Shown here: positions 1 through 8,329 of the stretch, piece after piece
Layout of the letters: the number at the start of each line of letters is the position of its first letter
How positions within the stretch are numbered: the first letter of the stretch is position 1
Assembly: GCA_030949605.1 (NCBI GenBank)
Contig: JAUZSH010000008.1
Location: forward strand, 1 to 40,099
DNA from: Ghiorsea sp.
GTDB lineage: Bacteria; Pseudomonadota; Zetaproteobacteria; Mariprofundales; Mariprofundaceae
DNA length: 40,099 bases
Direction: 5' to 3'
Translations under genes and position numbers: made by a program
Notes under the pieces: model-generated
What the model was told of the DNA's origin: nothing
The model's database searches: none
What the model saw: only the letters and a program-made list of their open reading frames with translations

Positions 1-342
1 AAAACTTTCCATTTCAAGTATACCTTTAAACCTAAAAGTAGAATTTATTCACTGCATAATATTAGATTTTAAGTGAATCTGAACACACCCTTTTTAAAAA
101 AGGTAAAGTATGTTGATAATCCACCTTTAACCTGTGGATAACTTGTGTTTAAAGCACATTACCTGAAAAAATAAAAAATAAGTTCCTTTATACACAACTT
201 ATGCACAGCTTGTGGATAAAAATAAACACAGCCAACGTCCACTTAACCAGTTGATTCAAAAAAAGAAATAGATTTATACCTGTTATACACATAGCCTACG
301 ACGATGACTATTTAATATTAATAAAGAGAAGAGTAATAGAAT
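1..342. other. oriC: Probable replication origin (oriC) upstream of dnaN
   Basis: Gene-free, AT-rich stretch ahead of dnaN. It holds 9-mers matching the DnaA box consensus TTWTNCACA: TTATACACA at 188-196, TTATGCACA at 199-207 and TTATACACA at 283-291 on the plus strand, plus TGTGGATAA (minus-strand TTATCCACA) at 133-141 and 211-219. A very A-rich tract at 161-181 lies between boxes and could be the unwinding element. Adjacent dnaN and the nearby mnmG-rsmG-parA-parB genes are classic origin neighbours. dnaA itself is not in the window and probably lies to the left. The origin call is inference from box clustering and context. Confidence 0.7.
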
Positions 343-1443
343 ATGCACCTTAAGATTTCCAGAGCTACACTTTTAAATCAAATACAACGTTGTCAAAATA
401 TTGTCGATAAAAGAACAACTAACCCACTTTTAACTAATATTTTGTTCGAGGCTTATCAACAAAACTTAAAACTTACTGCAACTGATTTACAGTCTACATT
501 TTCAAGCTCTAAAGTTGCAGAAATCATAGAAGAAGGCTCGTTAGCTGTTGATTCTAAAAAGATTTTTGAAATTGTACGTGAATTAAATCCTGAAGTTCCT
601 CTAGAATTGGTATCCCATAAAAAATTTTTAGAACTTCATAGTGGTAATGTTAAATTTAAATTGGCTATACAATCAGCAGATGAATTTCCAAGTGAACCTG
701 TGGATGAAACTGATTTATTTATTGATATTCAAGCTTCTGAACTCATTCGTATGATTAGCTCAACAAGTTTTGCGATGTCTAATGATGAAACTCGTAAATA
801 TTTAACAGGAAGTTTATTCGAAGTTTCTCAAGAATTTGGTTTTCGTATTGTAACAACAGATGGTCACCGTATGGCCTTGAGCGAAATGCATTTGGATCAA
901 CAAGATAGTGAAACAAATTGTATTGTGCCTAAAAAAGCTGTGTTAGAAATTAAACGTTTGGCTGAAAGCGCCGAAGATAAAATTACTTTATATTTGGGAA
1001 AACAACAGGTTAGAATCGAAATTGATAACCAAAAGTTTATATCAAAAGTTATTGATGCCAAATACCCTGTATATGAAGAAGTTATTCCTAAATATAATCA
1101 ATACGAAGCCATTATAGACAAAAACCAATTGGATCAAGCTTTGCGACGAAGCCTTATTGTTGCCAATGTTTTTACGCATGATGTTAAATTAACCTTTACC
1201 AGTGGTAAACTTGCCATTGCAGCCAATAACTCTGAGCAAGAGCAAGCTAAAGAAGATCTTGCCATCGATTACCATGGTTCAGAAATTGAAGTCGGTTTTA
1301 ATGCAAAATATATGCGTGATGTTTTGGGTGCAATCCAATCTTCTACTATCCGTATTAAACTTAAAGACAGTTTATCTCCAGCATTATTGTTGGAAGCTGA
1401 TCATGAACACTCACGTCATGTTTTGATGCCTATGCGAATTTAG
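343..1443 (+). CDS. dnaN: DNA polymerase III beta subunit (sliding clamp)
   Basis: Encodes the ring-shaped processivity clamp that tethers DNA polymerase III to DNA. The 366-residue product has the usual length of the family and three repeated clamp domains of about 120 residues. Family signatures include the TTDGHRMALSE-like motif near residue 175 and a C-terminal ending MPMRI, close to the conserved MPMR(L/I) that closes bacterial clamps. The ATG at 343 follows a purine-rich GAGAAGAG about nine bases upstream. Its position beside DnaA boxes is typical, but recF and gyrB, which often follow dnaN, are replaced here by phosphoribulokinase. A short dyad CTGCATAATGCAG at 1466-1478 lies just after the stop. 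Confidence 0.97.
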   Translation: MHLKISRATLLNQIQRCQNIVDKRTTNPLLTNILFEAYQQNLKLTATDLQSTFSSSKVAEIIEEGSLAVDSKKIFEIVRELNPEVPLELVSHKKFLELHSGNVKFKLAIQSADEFPSEPVDETDLFIDIQASELIRMISSTSFAMSNDETRKYLTGSLFEVSQEFGFRIVTTDGHRMALSEMHLDQQDSETNCIVPKKAVLEIKRLAESAEDKITLYLGKQQVRIEIDNQKFISKVIDAKYPVYEEVIPKYNQYEAIIDKNQLDQALRRSLIVANVFTHDVKLTFTSGKLAIAANNSEQEQAKEDLAIDYHGSEIEVGFNAKYMRDVLGAIQSSTIRIKLKDSLSPALLLEADHEHSRHVLMPMRI

Positions 1444-1530
1444 ATTGGTCTTTTTCCCCTTTTAACTGCATAATGCAGCGCATAGAGGGCGATTTTCGTT
1501 TATCTTTTTTATTTTTATAGGGAGTATATA

Positions 1531-2391
1531 ATGTCTGTTAAACATCCAGTTATTTCAGTAACTGGCTCATCGGGAGCCGGTACGAGTACAGCCAAAGTTG
1601 CATTGGAGCATATTTTTCACCGTGAAAATGTAACTCCAGCGATTGTTGAAGGTGATTGTTTTCATAAATTTGACCGCCTAACATTTAAAGAAAAATCAAA
1701 AGAATTTGAAGCAGCAGGTAAGCGTTTAAGCCACTTTTCTGATGAAGCCAATCTTTTTGATAAGATTGCAGAGCTGTTCAAGTCTTATGGTGAAACAGGC
1801 AAAGGAAAGGCTCGCACATACGTTCATGATGATGAAGAAGCTAAACTTTATGGTATAGATTCTGGAAAATTTACCGACTGGCGTGATATTGGCGAAGGCT
1901 CTGACTTGTTATTTTATGAAGGTCTTCATGGTGGCGTTGAAGAAGTTCGCCCATATTCTGACTTAATGGTAGGTATTGTACCTGTTGTTAATATTGAATG
2001 GATTCAAAAAATTCACCGTGATACTGCAATGCGTGGTTATTCTTCAGATGCGGTTGTCGATAATATTTTATCACGTATGCATGATTATGTTCATTTTATT
2101 ACACCACAATTCAGTCATACAGATATTAACTTCCAACGTGTACCATTGGTGGACACATCTAACCCTTTTATTGCGCGTGATGTTCCAACACCGGATGAAA
2201 GTTTGATGGTGATTCGTATTCGTAAACCTGAACGTTGGGGTATTGATTTCCCATACTTGTTATCCATGTTGAATCATTCATTCATGTCTAGACGCAACAC
2301 TATTGTTGTTCCATCGAGTAAAATGCTGTTGGCAATGGAGTTGATTTTCTCTCCAATTATTCATGATATGTTGGAAAAACGTAACGCTTAA
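1531..2391 (+). CDS. prk: Phosphoribulokinase, proteobacterial type
   Basis: Phosphorylates ribulose 5-phosphate with ATP to ribulose 1,5-bisphosphate, the RuBisCO substrate, so it marks a Calvin-Benson cycle. The 286-residue protein matches the short proteobacterial form (about 290 residues). An N-terminal P-loop TGSSGAGTST lies at residues 11-20, followed by EGDCFHKFDR near 40-49, a substrate-binding motif of the PRK/uridine kinase fold; YEGLHGG near residue 130 is also characteristic. A clear GGGAG ribosome site sits seven bases before the ATG. A strong hairpin terminator follows at 2430. Lying alone next to dnaN rather than in a cbb cluster is unusual. RuBisCO genes are not in this window. 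Confidence 0.93.
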   Translation: MSVKHPVISVTGSSGAGTSTAKVALEHIFHRENVTPAIVEGDCFHKFDRLTFKEKSKEFEAAGKRLSHFSDEANLFDKIAELFKSYGETGKGKARTYVHDDEEAKLYGIDSGKFTDWRDIGEGSDLLFYEGLHGGVEEVRPYSDLMVGIVPVVNIEWIQKIHRDTAMRGYSSDAVVDNILSRMHDYVHFITPQFSHTDINFQRVPLVDTSNPFIARDVPTPDESLMVIRIRKPERWGIDFPYLLSMLNHSFMSRRNTIVVPSSKMLLAMELIFSPIIHDMLEKRNA

Positions 2392-2429
2392 TTTTTACCC
2401 AATGGTGAAAGAGGGACCTGAATTCAGGT

Positions 2430-2457
2430 GGGGGGCTTTTTTAAGCCTCCCTTTTTT
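2430..2457 (+). terminator. Rho-independent terminator after prk
   Basis: A nine-base-pair GC-rich stem (2430-2438 with 2443-2451, one G.U pair) with a four-T loop is followed directly by six T residues. It lies 38 bases after the prk stop. A perfect 14-base palindrome, ACCTGAATTCAGGT, at 2416-2429 immediately precedes it and could form a second small hairpin. Confidence 0.85.
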
Positions 2458-2464
2458 GCAAGTC

Positions 2465-2865
2465 GCCATAGTGAATCATGCATTGATTTGCCGTCATGGC
2501 TGAGTTCTTTTGTTGGGCATCCACCCAACTTATATCTTACTCAAAAAGTAAAAAATACACGTGCCGAGCATTTTTTCATGGAAGTGAGGCTTTAGCCTCG
2601 CCTCTCTAAAACCCAAGCGCAAGGGCTTGGCTTGGTTTCTGGCAAAAACCTTGCACCTATTCAAAAGAAGCAGAGGCTAAAACCTCACTTCCAAGTTTGA
2701 AAACAGCATAAAGTTCTATGTTCTCTGTGGTTTAAATAAACATACCAACACCTGCTAGCCTTTTTAAGGCAACTCTATCTTTAAAAAAAATACAAAACCC
2801 CGCCTTCGCGAGGATGATATAATATCGGTAAGCCAATTCCTGAATGACTATATACTGTGTTAATA
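2465..2865 (-). repeat. Interrupted copy of the MITE-like repeat R1
   Basis: The segments 2465-2545 and about 2795-2860 match, in reverse orientation, the two halves of the intact 140-base repeat at 30431-30567. Shared landmarks are the CATAGTGAATCATG end, the GAGTTCTTTT and GGGCATCCACCCAA stretches, and CCCCGCCTTCGCGAGGATGA followed by CAATTCCTGAATGACTATAT. About 250 bases between the halves are foreign to the repeat and include the second element at 2580-2692. With the terminator this accounts for the whole 560-base gap between prk and mnmG; no gene is seen. Confidence 0.7.
2580..2692. repeat. MITE-like inverted-repeat element R2, copy A
   Basis: Bounded by near-complementary arms: GGAAGTGAGGCTTTAGCCTC begins at 2580 and its imperfect reverse complement ends at 2692. 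The arms are about 22 bases and the element about 113 bases. The left arm is itself nearly palindromic (GAGGCTTTAGCCTC). A second copy with the same arms and similar core lies at 33495-33604. No coding capacity is evident. This is a non-autonomous mobile element or a structural repeat, inserted inside repeat R1. Confidence 0.75.
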
Positions 2866-2951
2866 CTTAGAACCAACCACGATATATCCATTTTTATCAT
2901 AGTTTCTTATTCTTATGTGGAATTTACACATTGGTTTTGTAATCTAGCGCC

Positions 2952-4871
2952 ATGAAAAATAAAAAAGAAATGTTTCACGTGAAACATCCCGATGGCATCG
3001 TGGATGTTTTGGTTATTGGTGCAGGTCATGCTGGTTGTGAGGCTGCAATGGCTGCAGCGCGACGCGGTGCTAAAGTTCGCCTGATTACACAAAATTTAGA
3101 TACGATTGCAAAAATGTCGTGTAACCCTGCGATTGGTGGCGTAGGTAAAAGCCATTTGGTGAAGGAGATTGATGCATTAGGTGGTGTTATGGGGTTGGTT
3201 GCAGATAGATCTGCTTTGCAATACCGCATCCTTAATCAACGGAAAGGTCCTGCTGTACAGGCAACACGCGCGCAGTGTGATAGACGTTTGTATCACATTG
3301 CCATGCGGCATCTGTTGGACAAGCAAGGCAACCTTCATCTTTATCAAGGCTCAATCAATGATTTATTATTTGAGTCTTCAGGTGAGATTAAAGGTGTCTT
3401 GGATAACTTTGGTGTGGTGCATCTTGCCCCCACCGTTATTTTAACCACGGGCACGTTTCTCGGTGGTTTAATTCATATTGGAGATAACCGTTTTCCTGCG
3501 GGTCGCTTGGGTGATGCCGCGATTGAAGGTTTAACGCAAGAGCTTTATCAAAAAGAATTGCGTCTAGGTCGATTGAAAACTGGCACACCACCGCGATTGG
3601 ATAAACGCACCATTGATTGGGACAGTTTAGAACAGCAACCTGGAGATACCTCAGCAACACCTTTTTCCATTTTAAATGATCAAGTGCTTCAACAACAAGA
3701 AAGCTGTGCTATTGCGCGAACCAATTCACATACCCATGATATTATCAGAGAAAATATTGAACGCTCGGCAATGTATTCAGGTGTGATTGAAAGCAAAGGG
3801 CCTCGCTATTGCCCAAGCATTGAAGATAAGGTTGTGCGCTTTGCCGATAAAGATAGTCACCAGATATTTTTAGAGCCTGAAGGGGAGGATCATGCAGAAG
3901 TCTATCCCAACGGTATTTCCACATCTTTACCTGTTGATGTGCAATGGAAATTTCTTCGTTCTATCAAGGGTTTAGAACATGTTAATATTATTCGTCCAGG
4001 TTATGCGATTGAATATGATTATGTTGACCCTACCGAGTTAAGAACAACTTTAGAGTGTAAGAAAGTTTCAGGGTTGTTTCATGCGGGTCAAATTAACGGT
4101 ACAACAGGTTACGAAGAAGCAGCAGCCCAAGGTTTACTGGCGGGGCTTAATGCTGCGGCGAAAGCCTTAGATTTGGATGAGTGGGTTCCCACAAGGGCTG
4201 AGTCTTATCTTGGCGTGATGGTGGATGACTTGGTGCATAAAGGTGTCAGTGAGCCATATCGAATGTTTACATCGCGCGCCGAATTTAGATTACAACTTCG
4301 AGAAGATAATGCGGATATTCGCTTGTCACCTGCGGCTATGGACTTGGGTATTTTGCAGCATGATTGGCAAGAAAAAATTATCAAAAGATTGGGTGTGTTG
4401 CAAGAAGCTGATTTGGCGTTGAAAACGGTCATTGTAGGATCTGGAAAGGTCTGGAAAGACAAGCTTGATGTTATGGGATTGCCATTACCCAAGCAGGGTA
4501 TGGCTATTGCTGCCTATTGTAATCGTGCTGATGTGGATGCAGAGAAGGCCCTCACTTTTTTACAGTTGGGTGATTTGAATGCGCGGGATAAAAGATCAGT
4601 GAAGGCTTTACTTCATTACGATGGTTATCTTAATAAACAGCAGTTGGAAGTGGATAAGTTTTCCAATTTGGAAGCGATACGTATCCCCAAGCTTATGGAT
4701 TATGAGCAAGTCAAAGGTTTAAGCACAGAGGTTAAGCAAAAACTGAGTGCGGCAAAACCTTTGAACTTAGGACAAGCATCTCGTATTTCAGGTATCACAC
4801 CTGCGGCCATCAGTTGCATGATTATTTGGCTGAAAAATACTTCCAAAGCCAAGAAGGTGTCAGATGGATAA
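2952..4871 (+). CDS. mnmG: tRNA uridine-5-carboxymethylaminomethyl modification enzyme MnmG (GidA)
   Basis: FAD-dependent enzyme that, with MnmE, installs the cmnm5 group on the wobble uridine of certain tRNAs. At 639 residues it matches the family (about 630). The N-terminal FAD-binding Rossmann motif [14 protein letters not shown] lies at residues 19-32. Both family signatures are present: [15 protein letters not shown] near 285-300 and the [15 protein letters not shown] stretch near 379-393. The start is uncertain: ATG 2952 and ATG 2970 both lack a good ribosome site. The second begins inside a perfect parS and would give MFHVKH as first residues. The 3' end overlaps rsmG by eight bases. 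Confidence 0.96.
   Translation: MKNKKEMFHVKHPDGIVDVLVIGAGHAGCEAAMAAARRGAKVRLITQNLDTIAKMSCNPAIGGVGKSHLVKEIDALGGVMGLVADRSALQYRILNQRKGPAVQATRAQCDRRLYHIAMRHLLDKQGNLHLYQGSINDLLFESSGEIKGVLDNFGVVHLAPTVILTTGTFLGGLIHIGDNRFPAGRLGDAAIEGLTQELYQKELRLGRLKTGTPPRLDKRTIDWDSLEQQPGDTSATPFSILNDQVLQQQESCAIARTNSHTHDIIRENIERSAMYSGVIESKGPRYCPSIEDKVVRFADKDSHQIFLEPEGEDHAEVYPNGISTSLPVDVQWKFLRSIKGLEHVNIIRPGYAIEYDYVDPTELRTTLECKKVSGLFHAGQINGTTGYEEAAAQGLLAGLNAAAKALDLDEWVPTRAESYLGVMVDDLVHKGVSEPYRMFTSRAEFRLQLREDNADIRLSPAAMDLGILQHDWQEKIIKRLGVLQEADLALKTVIVGSGKVWKDKLDVMGLPLPKQGMAIAAYCNRADVDAEKALTFLQLGDLNARDKRSVKALLHYDGYLNKQQLEVDKFSNLEAIRIPKLMDYEQVKGLSTEVKQKLSAAKPLNLGQASRISGITPAAISCMIIWLKNTSKAKKVSDG
2971..2986. promoter_or_regulatory. 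parS: parS centromere site, perfect consensus
   Basis: TGTTTCACGTGAAACA is an exact 16-base match to the widely conserved chromosomal parS, the nucleation site for ParB. It lies within the first codons of mnmG, about 3.2 kb upstream of parB. Confidence 0.93.
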
Positions 4872-5427
4872 GGTGCAGAGACAGTATTGCGATGAAGTGA
4901 TGAAATTTCGCAAAGTGTTGAATTTAACTTCCATTAAAGATGTGGATGTGTTTTATAAAAGATTTATTCAACCATCTGTATTGCTGGAACGATGGATACC
5001 GCAGAATGCCATTGTGTTGGATATTGGTAGTGGTATGGGCGTTCCTGGTCTTCCGCTATTGATTCATCGCCCAGATATTCAAGGTATTTTAGTGGAAAGG
5101 CGTAAGAAGCGAACAGAGTTTATTCGCCATGTGATTCGTAAGTTAAAGTTAAAAGGTCAAGCTTTTGATGCTGATATTCATGATTTAGAGCCATTGCAAG
5201 CCACGGTGTGTATTGCAAGAGCGGTATCTGAAATTTCAGTTTTGATTGGTATGTGTGATAAACATATTGTGGATGGGGGGCTTGCTGTGCTTCCTATTCC
5301 GAATGATGTGATTTTACCCCAGATTCAAGGCTGGGTATTAAAAGATGAGTTATGCCAAGAAGGCATGCAGCGTGTGGTTTGTTATCAAAAAAGCACGTTG
5401 ATAGGAGTTGTTTCACGTGAAGCATAA
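4864..5427 (+). CDS. rsmG: 16S rRNA (guanine-N7) methyltransferase RsmG (GidB)
   Basis: SAM-dependent methyltransferase that makes m7G527 in 16S rRNA. The 187-residue protein is somewhat shorter than the E. coli enzyme (about 207). The glycine-rich SAM-binding loop [11 protein letters not shown] is at residues 52-62, with the family's acidic strand end ([11 protein letters not shown]) near residue 78 and ARAVSE near residue 119. The ATG at 4864 overlaps the mnmG 3' end by eight bases, so translation is probably coupled. The last codons contain the second parS and overlap the parA start. The mnmG-rsmG-parA-parB order is the common origin-proximal arrangement. Confidence 0.94.
   Translation: MDKVQRQYCDEVMKFRKVLNLTSIKDVDVFYKRFIQPSVLLERWIPQNAIVLDIGSGMGVPGLPLLIHRPDIQGILVERRKKRTEFIRHVIRKLKLKGQAFDADIHDLEPLQATVCIARAVSEISVLIGMCDKHIVDGGLAVLPIPNDVILPQIQGWVLKDELCQEGMQRVVCYQKSTLIGVVSREA
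5409..5424. promoter_or_regulatory. parS: Second parS site, one mismatch
   Basis: TGTTTCACGTGAAGCA differs from the parS consensus at one position (A to G at base 14). It spans the end of rsmG and the start of parA. Confidence 0.85.
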
Positions 5428-6208
5428 TAATGTAGGTCCGATTTTTTCTGTGGCAAATCAGAAGGGAGGCGTGGGCAAAACTACCACCAGTATTAATCTT
5501 GCAGCATCTCTTGCGGCTTTGGATAAGCGTGTATTGGTGTTGGATTTGGATCCACAGTGCAATACAACATCAGGCTTGGGGGTTGATAAAGATTCCGTGG
5601 CCTTGGGCATGTATGATCTTCTTAGCGGAGGAAGTACGCTGGATGATGTTATTATGGAAACAGATTTTGAAGGCTTGCACCTTGTGCCTTCAACTATGGA
5701 TTTGTCGGGTGCTGAGGTGGAGTTGGTGAATCTACAGAGCCGTGAGCATGTGTTGCATCACCTTTTTGAAAGCTACCAAGGCGAGCCTTTTGATTATGTC
5801 ATTATTGACTGCCCACCAGCATTGAATATGTTGACTGTGAATGCGCTTGCCGCTTCAGATAAAGTGATTGTGACTTTGCAAACAGAATTTTATGCGATGG
5901 AAGGTTTGAGCCAACTGATGGATACAATTCGCCGCGTCAGGGCTAATTTTAATGAAGACCTTGAAGTTGAAGGTATTGTGTTAACGATGGTGGACAGGCG
6001 TAATAATTTATCCGTACAGGTGGAAAAAGATGTACGTGAATATTTTGGTGCGCAAGTGTATGAATCGGTGATTCCAAGAAATGTTCGTTTATCAGAAGCC
6101 CCCAGTTATGGTGTGCCTGTCATGTATCATGATTTAAGATCGAAGGGTGCGCAAGCTTACTTACAAATGGCACAAGAGCTGACGCAACGCGAAGCTTTTG
6201 TAGCATAA
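5417..6208 (+). CDS. parA: Chromosome-partitioning ATPase ParA (Soj)
   Basis: Walker-type ATPase that moves ParB-parS complexes to segregate origin regions. Counted from GTG 5417 the protein has 263 residues. The deviant Walker A motif KGGVGKTT is at residues 16-23. The Walker A' region (LVLDLDPQCNTT) and Walker B (VIIDCPPALN) follow. The GTG at 5417 is preferred because an AGGAG lies nine bases upstream; a TTG at 5408 is in frame but abuts that ribosome site. The gene overlaps the rsmG end by 11 bases and contains a parS at its 5' end. parB follows after a short spacer. Confidence 0.96.
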   Translation: MKHNNVGPIFSVANQKGGVGKTTTSINLAASLAALDKRVLVLDLDPQCNTTSGLGVDKDSVALGMYDLLSGGSTLDDVIMETDFEGLHLVPSTMDLSGAEVELVNLQSREHVLHHLFESYQGEPFDYVIIDCPPALNMLTVNALAASDKVIVTLQTEFYAMEGLSQLMDTIRRVRANFNEDLEVEGIVLTMVDRRNNLSVQVEKDVREYFGAQVYESVIPRNVRLSEAPSYGVPVMYHDLRSKGAQAYLQMAQELTQREAFVA

Positions 6209-6220
6209 GGAATGGAAAAG

Positions 6221-7069
6221 ATGAAAACACCACAAAAGAAAAGACGCGCTTTAGGTAGGGGCTTAAATGCATTGTTGGGTGATAAGCCAACGCCAGAAGT
6301 ATTGGCGCAATCCACCTTGATACCGTTGACTAAAATTACCCCCAACCCTTATCAACCCCGTTCTTATTTTGACCCTGATGAGCTTGCCATGTTGACTGAA
6401 TCCATACGCCGTGATGGTGTATTGATGCCTGTGCTTCTTCGCCCCCAAGGTGATGGCTATGAGTTAATTGCAGGGGAGCGACGCTGGCGCGCTTCGAAGA
6501 ATGCGAAGCTCAATGTTATTCCTGCCGTGATTCGAGATGTTGATAATTTACAAGCCTTAGAGCTTGCAATTATTGAAAATGAGCAGCGTAATGATTTAAC
6601 AACCGTGGAATCTGCGCGTGCCTACCGTCGGTTGATGGATGAATTTAATTATACCCAACAACAGGTGGCAGACAGTGTGGGTGTATCACGGGCTCAGGTG
6701 AGTAATTTGGTTCGCTTGTTGCAGCTTGCTTCCCCCATTCAAACGATGTTGGAAGAGCGTCAATTAAGTATGGGGCAAGCTCGTCCGTTGGTTGGGCTTG
6801 ATAATGCGCTTGCGCTTAACCTTGCACATCTATGTGTGGAGAAAGGTTTAAGCGCGCGGCAAATGGAAAAAGAGGTGAAGAAATTGGCATCTTCAGCGCC
6901 TAAGACCAATCCGAAAATTGAACCTAATGTGGTTAAGCTTGAGGAAGAGTTGGCAAGTGTTTTGGGTTTGAGTGTCAAGCTACGTGAAAAGAAAAATGGT
7001 GCGGGTGAAATTAAGCTGACTTATCAAAACAAGCTTGAATTTAATCAGCTTCTGCAACGTCTACGTTAA
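6221..7069 (+). CDS. parB: Chromosome-partitioning protein ParB (Spo0J)
   Basis: CTP-dependent DNA clamp that loads at parS and spreads. From ATG 6221 the protein has 282 residues. It opens with the conserved KKRRALGRGLNALLGD segment that contacts ParA. Then come the ParB/Srx core with the GERRWRAS box near residue 85 and IIENEQRNDLT, a helix-turn-helix (QQVADSVGVSRAQVSNLVRLL) and a C-terminal dimerisation domain. AAGGA at 6207-6211 is ideally spaced for ATG 6221; ATG 6212 is in frame but directly abuts it. Two parS candidates within 4 kb upstream make a complete ParABS system. Confidence 0.95.
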   Translation: MKTPQKKRRALGRGLNALLGDKPTPEVLAQSTLIPLTKITPNPYQPRSYFDPDELAMLTESIRRDGVLMPVLLRPQGDGYELIAGERRWRASKNAKLNVIPAVIRDVDNLQALELAIIENEQRNDLTTVESARAYRRLMDEFNYTQQQVADSVGVSRAQVSNLVRLLQLASPIQTMLEERQLSMGQARPLVGLDNALALNLAHLCVEKGLSARQMEKEVKKLASSAPKTNPKIEPNVVKLEEELASVLGLSVKLREKKNGAGEIKLTYQNKLEFNQLLQRLR

Positions 7070-7087
7070 CATATCCTTAAAGTATTG

Positions 7088-8326
7088 ATGAGGGTATATA
7101 CGAAGGTCGGGTTGGTTGCTTTGAGCTTGCTGATGGTTCTTTTGTTGCTGGTGTTTGCGGTTACCCAAGGTGGTGCAACGCCTGATTCTGTCGTGGTGCA
7201 TGAGGAGTGGCTGGAAGCTGATGTGCCAAAGGTTCAGAGCAAGCAGGTTGAGCATGTGAAGTCTGGTGATACGGCAGGTCTGATTCTTAAACGGTTGGGG
7301 TTTTCTGCATCAGAAGCAGCACGCATGATTGACGCTGCAAAGGCAGTTTACCCGCTACAAAGGATTTATGTTGGGCATACCTTTACCCGTGAAGTTATCA
7401 AGGGTAAAGCTGTTGTGTATTATTACATTGATGCCAATCAAAAGCTTGAGTTGACAGCATTGACATCAACATCATGGAAAGCAGCCTTGAAGCAACGCTC
7501 TATTTTTTCTCGGGTGAGCATTGTCAAAGCCAGTATTCAAGATAGTTTATTTTGGGATGCAGCCAAGGCTGGGTTAGCGGATAATGTTATTTTGAAGATG
7601 GTGGACATGTTTGCTTGGGATATTGATTTTTCGCGAGACCTCCGCAAAGGCGATTCATTTCAAGTGATGTTTGAAGAAAGCTTTGATGATAAGGGCCAAA
7701 AGGTGGGTTATAAAATTTTAGCAGCAACCTTTACCAACCGTGGTCATGTTTATTCGGGCATACGCTATGAAACAGAGCGTGGTGTGGAATACTATGATGT
7801 GGCGGGTAGAAACTTACGCAAAACATACCTGAAATCCCCTGTGAAATATTCGCGTATTTCATCGCGCTTTCGGTCATCGCGTAAGCATCCTGTATTGGGT
7901 TATACGCGAGCGCATCGGGGTGTGGATTATGCAGCCAAAACAGGTACACCGATTCGCGCCATTGGTGATGGTAAAATTGTATACAAAGGATGGAAAGGTG
8001 GATACGGGCGTTTTATTGAAGTGAGGCACAACAATGGTATTCATAGCACAGCTTATGCGCACATGAGCAGGTATGCAAAGGGCATGAAAAGAAATAAGCA
8101 TGTCAAACAAGGGCAAATTATTGGTTATGTGGGGATGAGTGGTTTAGCTACTGGACCACATTTGCATTTTGAATTTCGCTCTCGTGGGCGGGCTGTTAAC
8201 CCACTCAAAGTGAAACACAAACCTGCCAAACCCGTACCCCAAGGTGAAATCAATGCCTTTAACCTTCAGGCTAAAGCAATGATGCTCATCATGGCACAGT
8301 TTGACCCGCTTCGTCACTGGGGGTAA
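7088..8326 (+). CDS. M23 family (LytM) peptidoglycan endopeptidase, membrane-anchored
   Basis: Predicted zinc endopeptidase cutting peptidoglycan cross-links in the periplasm, resembling MepM/Csd3-type proteins. Of 412 residues, 8-25 form one hydrophobic membrane anchor. An OapA/LysM-like region follows (HVKSGDTAGLILKRLGFS, near residue 58). The C-terminal LytM domain carries the zinc ligands: H276 and D280 in HRGVDYAA, and H360 in HLHFE, with a further AHMS histidine between. All catalytic ligands are present, so it should be active. The ATG at 7088 has only a weak ribosome site; a TTG one codon upstream is the alternative. Next-door LPS genes suggest an envelope-biogenesis operon. Confidence 0.9.
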   Translation: MRVYTKVGLVALSLLMVLLLLVFAVTQGGATPDSVVVHEEWLEADVPKVQSKQVEHVKSGDTAGLILKRLGFSASEAARMIDAAKAVYPLQRIYVGHTFTREVIKGKAVVYYYIDANQKLELTALTSTSWKAALKQRSIFSRVSIVKASIQDSLFWDAAKAGLADNVILKMVDMFAWDIDFSRDLRKGDSFQVMFEESFDDKGQKVGYKILAATFTNRGHVYSGIRYETERGVEYYDVAGRNLRKTYLKSPVKYSRISSRFRSSRKHPVLGYTRAHRGVDYAAKTGTPIRAIGDGKIVYKGWKGGYGRFIEVRHNNGIHSTAYAHMSRYAKGMKRNKHVKQGQIIGYVGMSGLATGPHLHFEFRSRGRAVNPLKVKHKPAKPVPQGEINAFNLQAKAMMLIMAQFDPLRHWG

Positions 8327-8329
8327 TGT

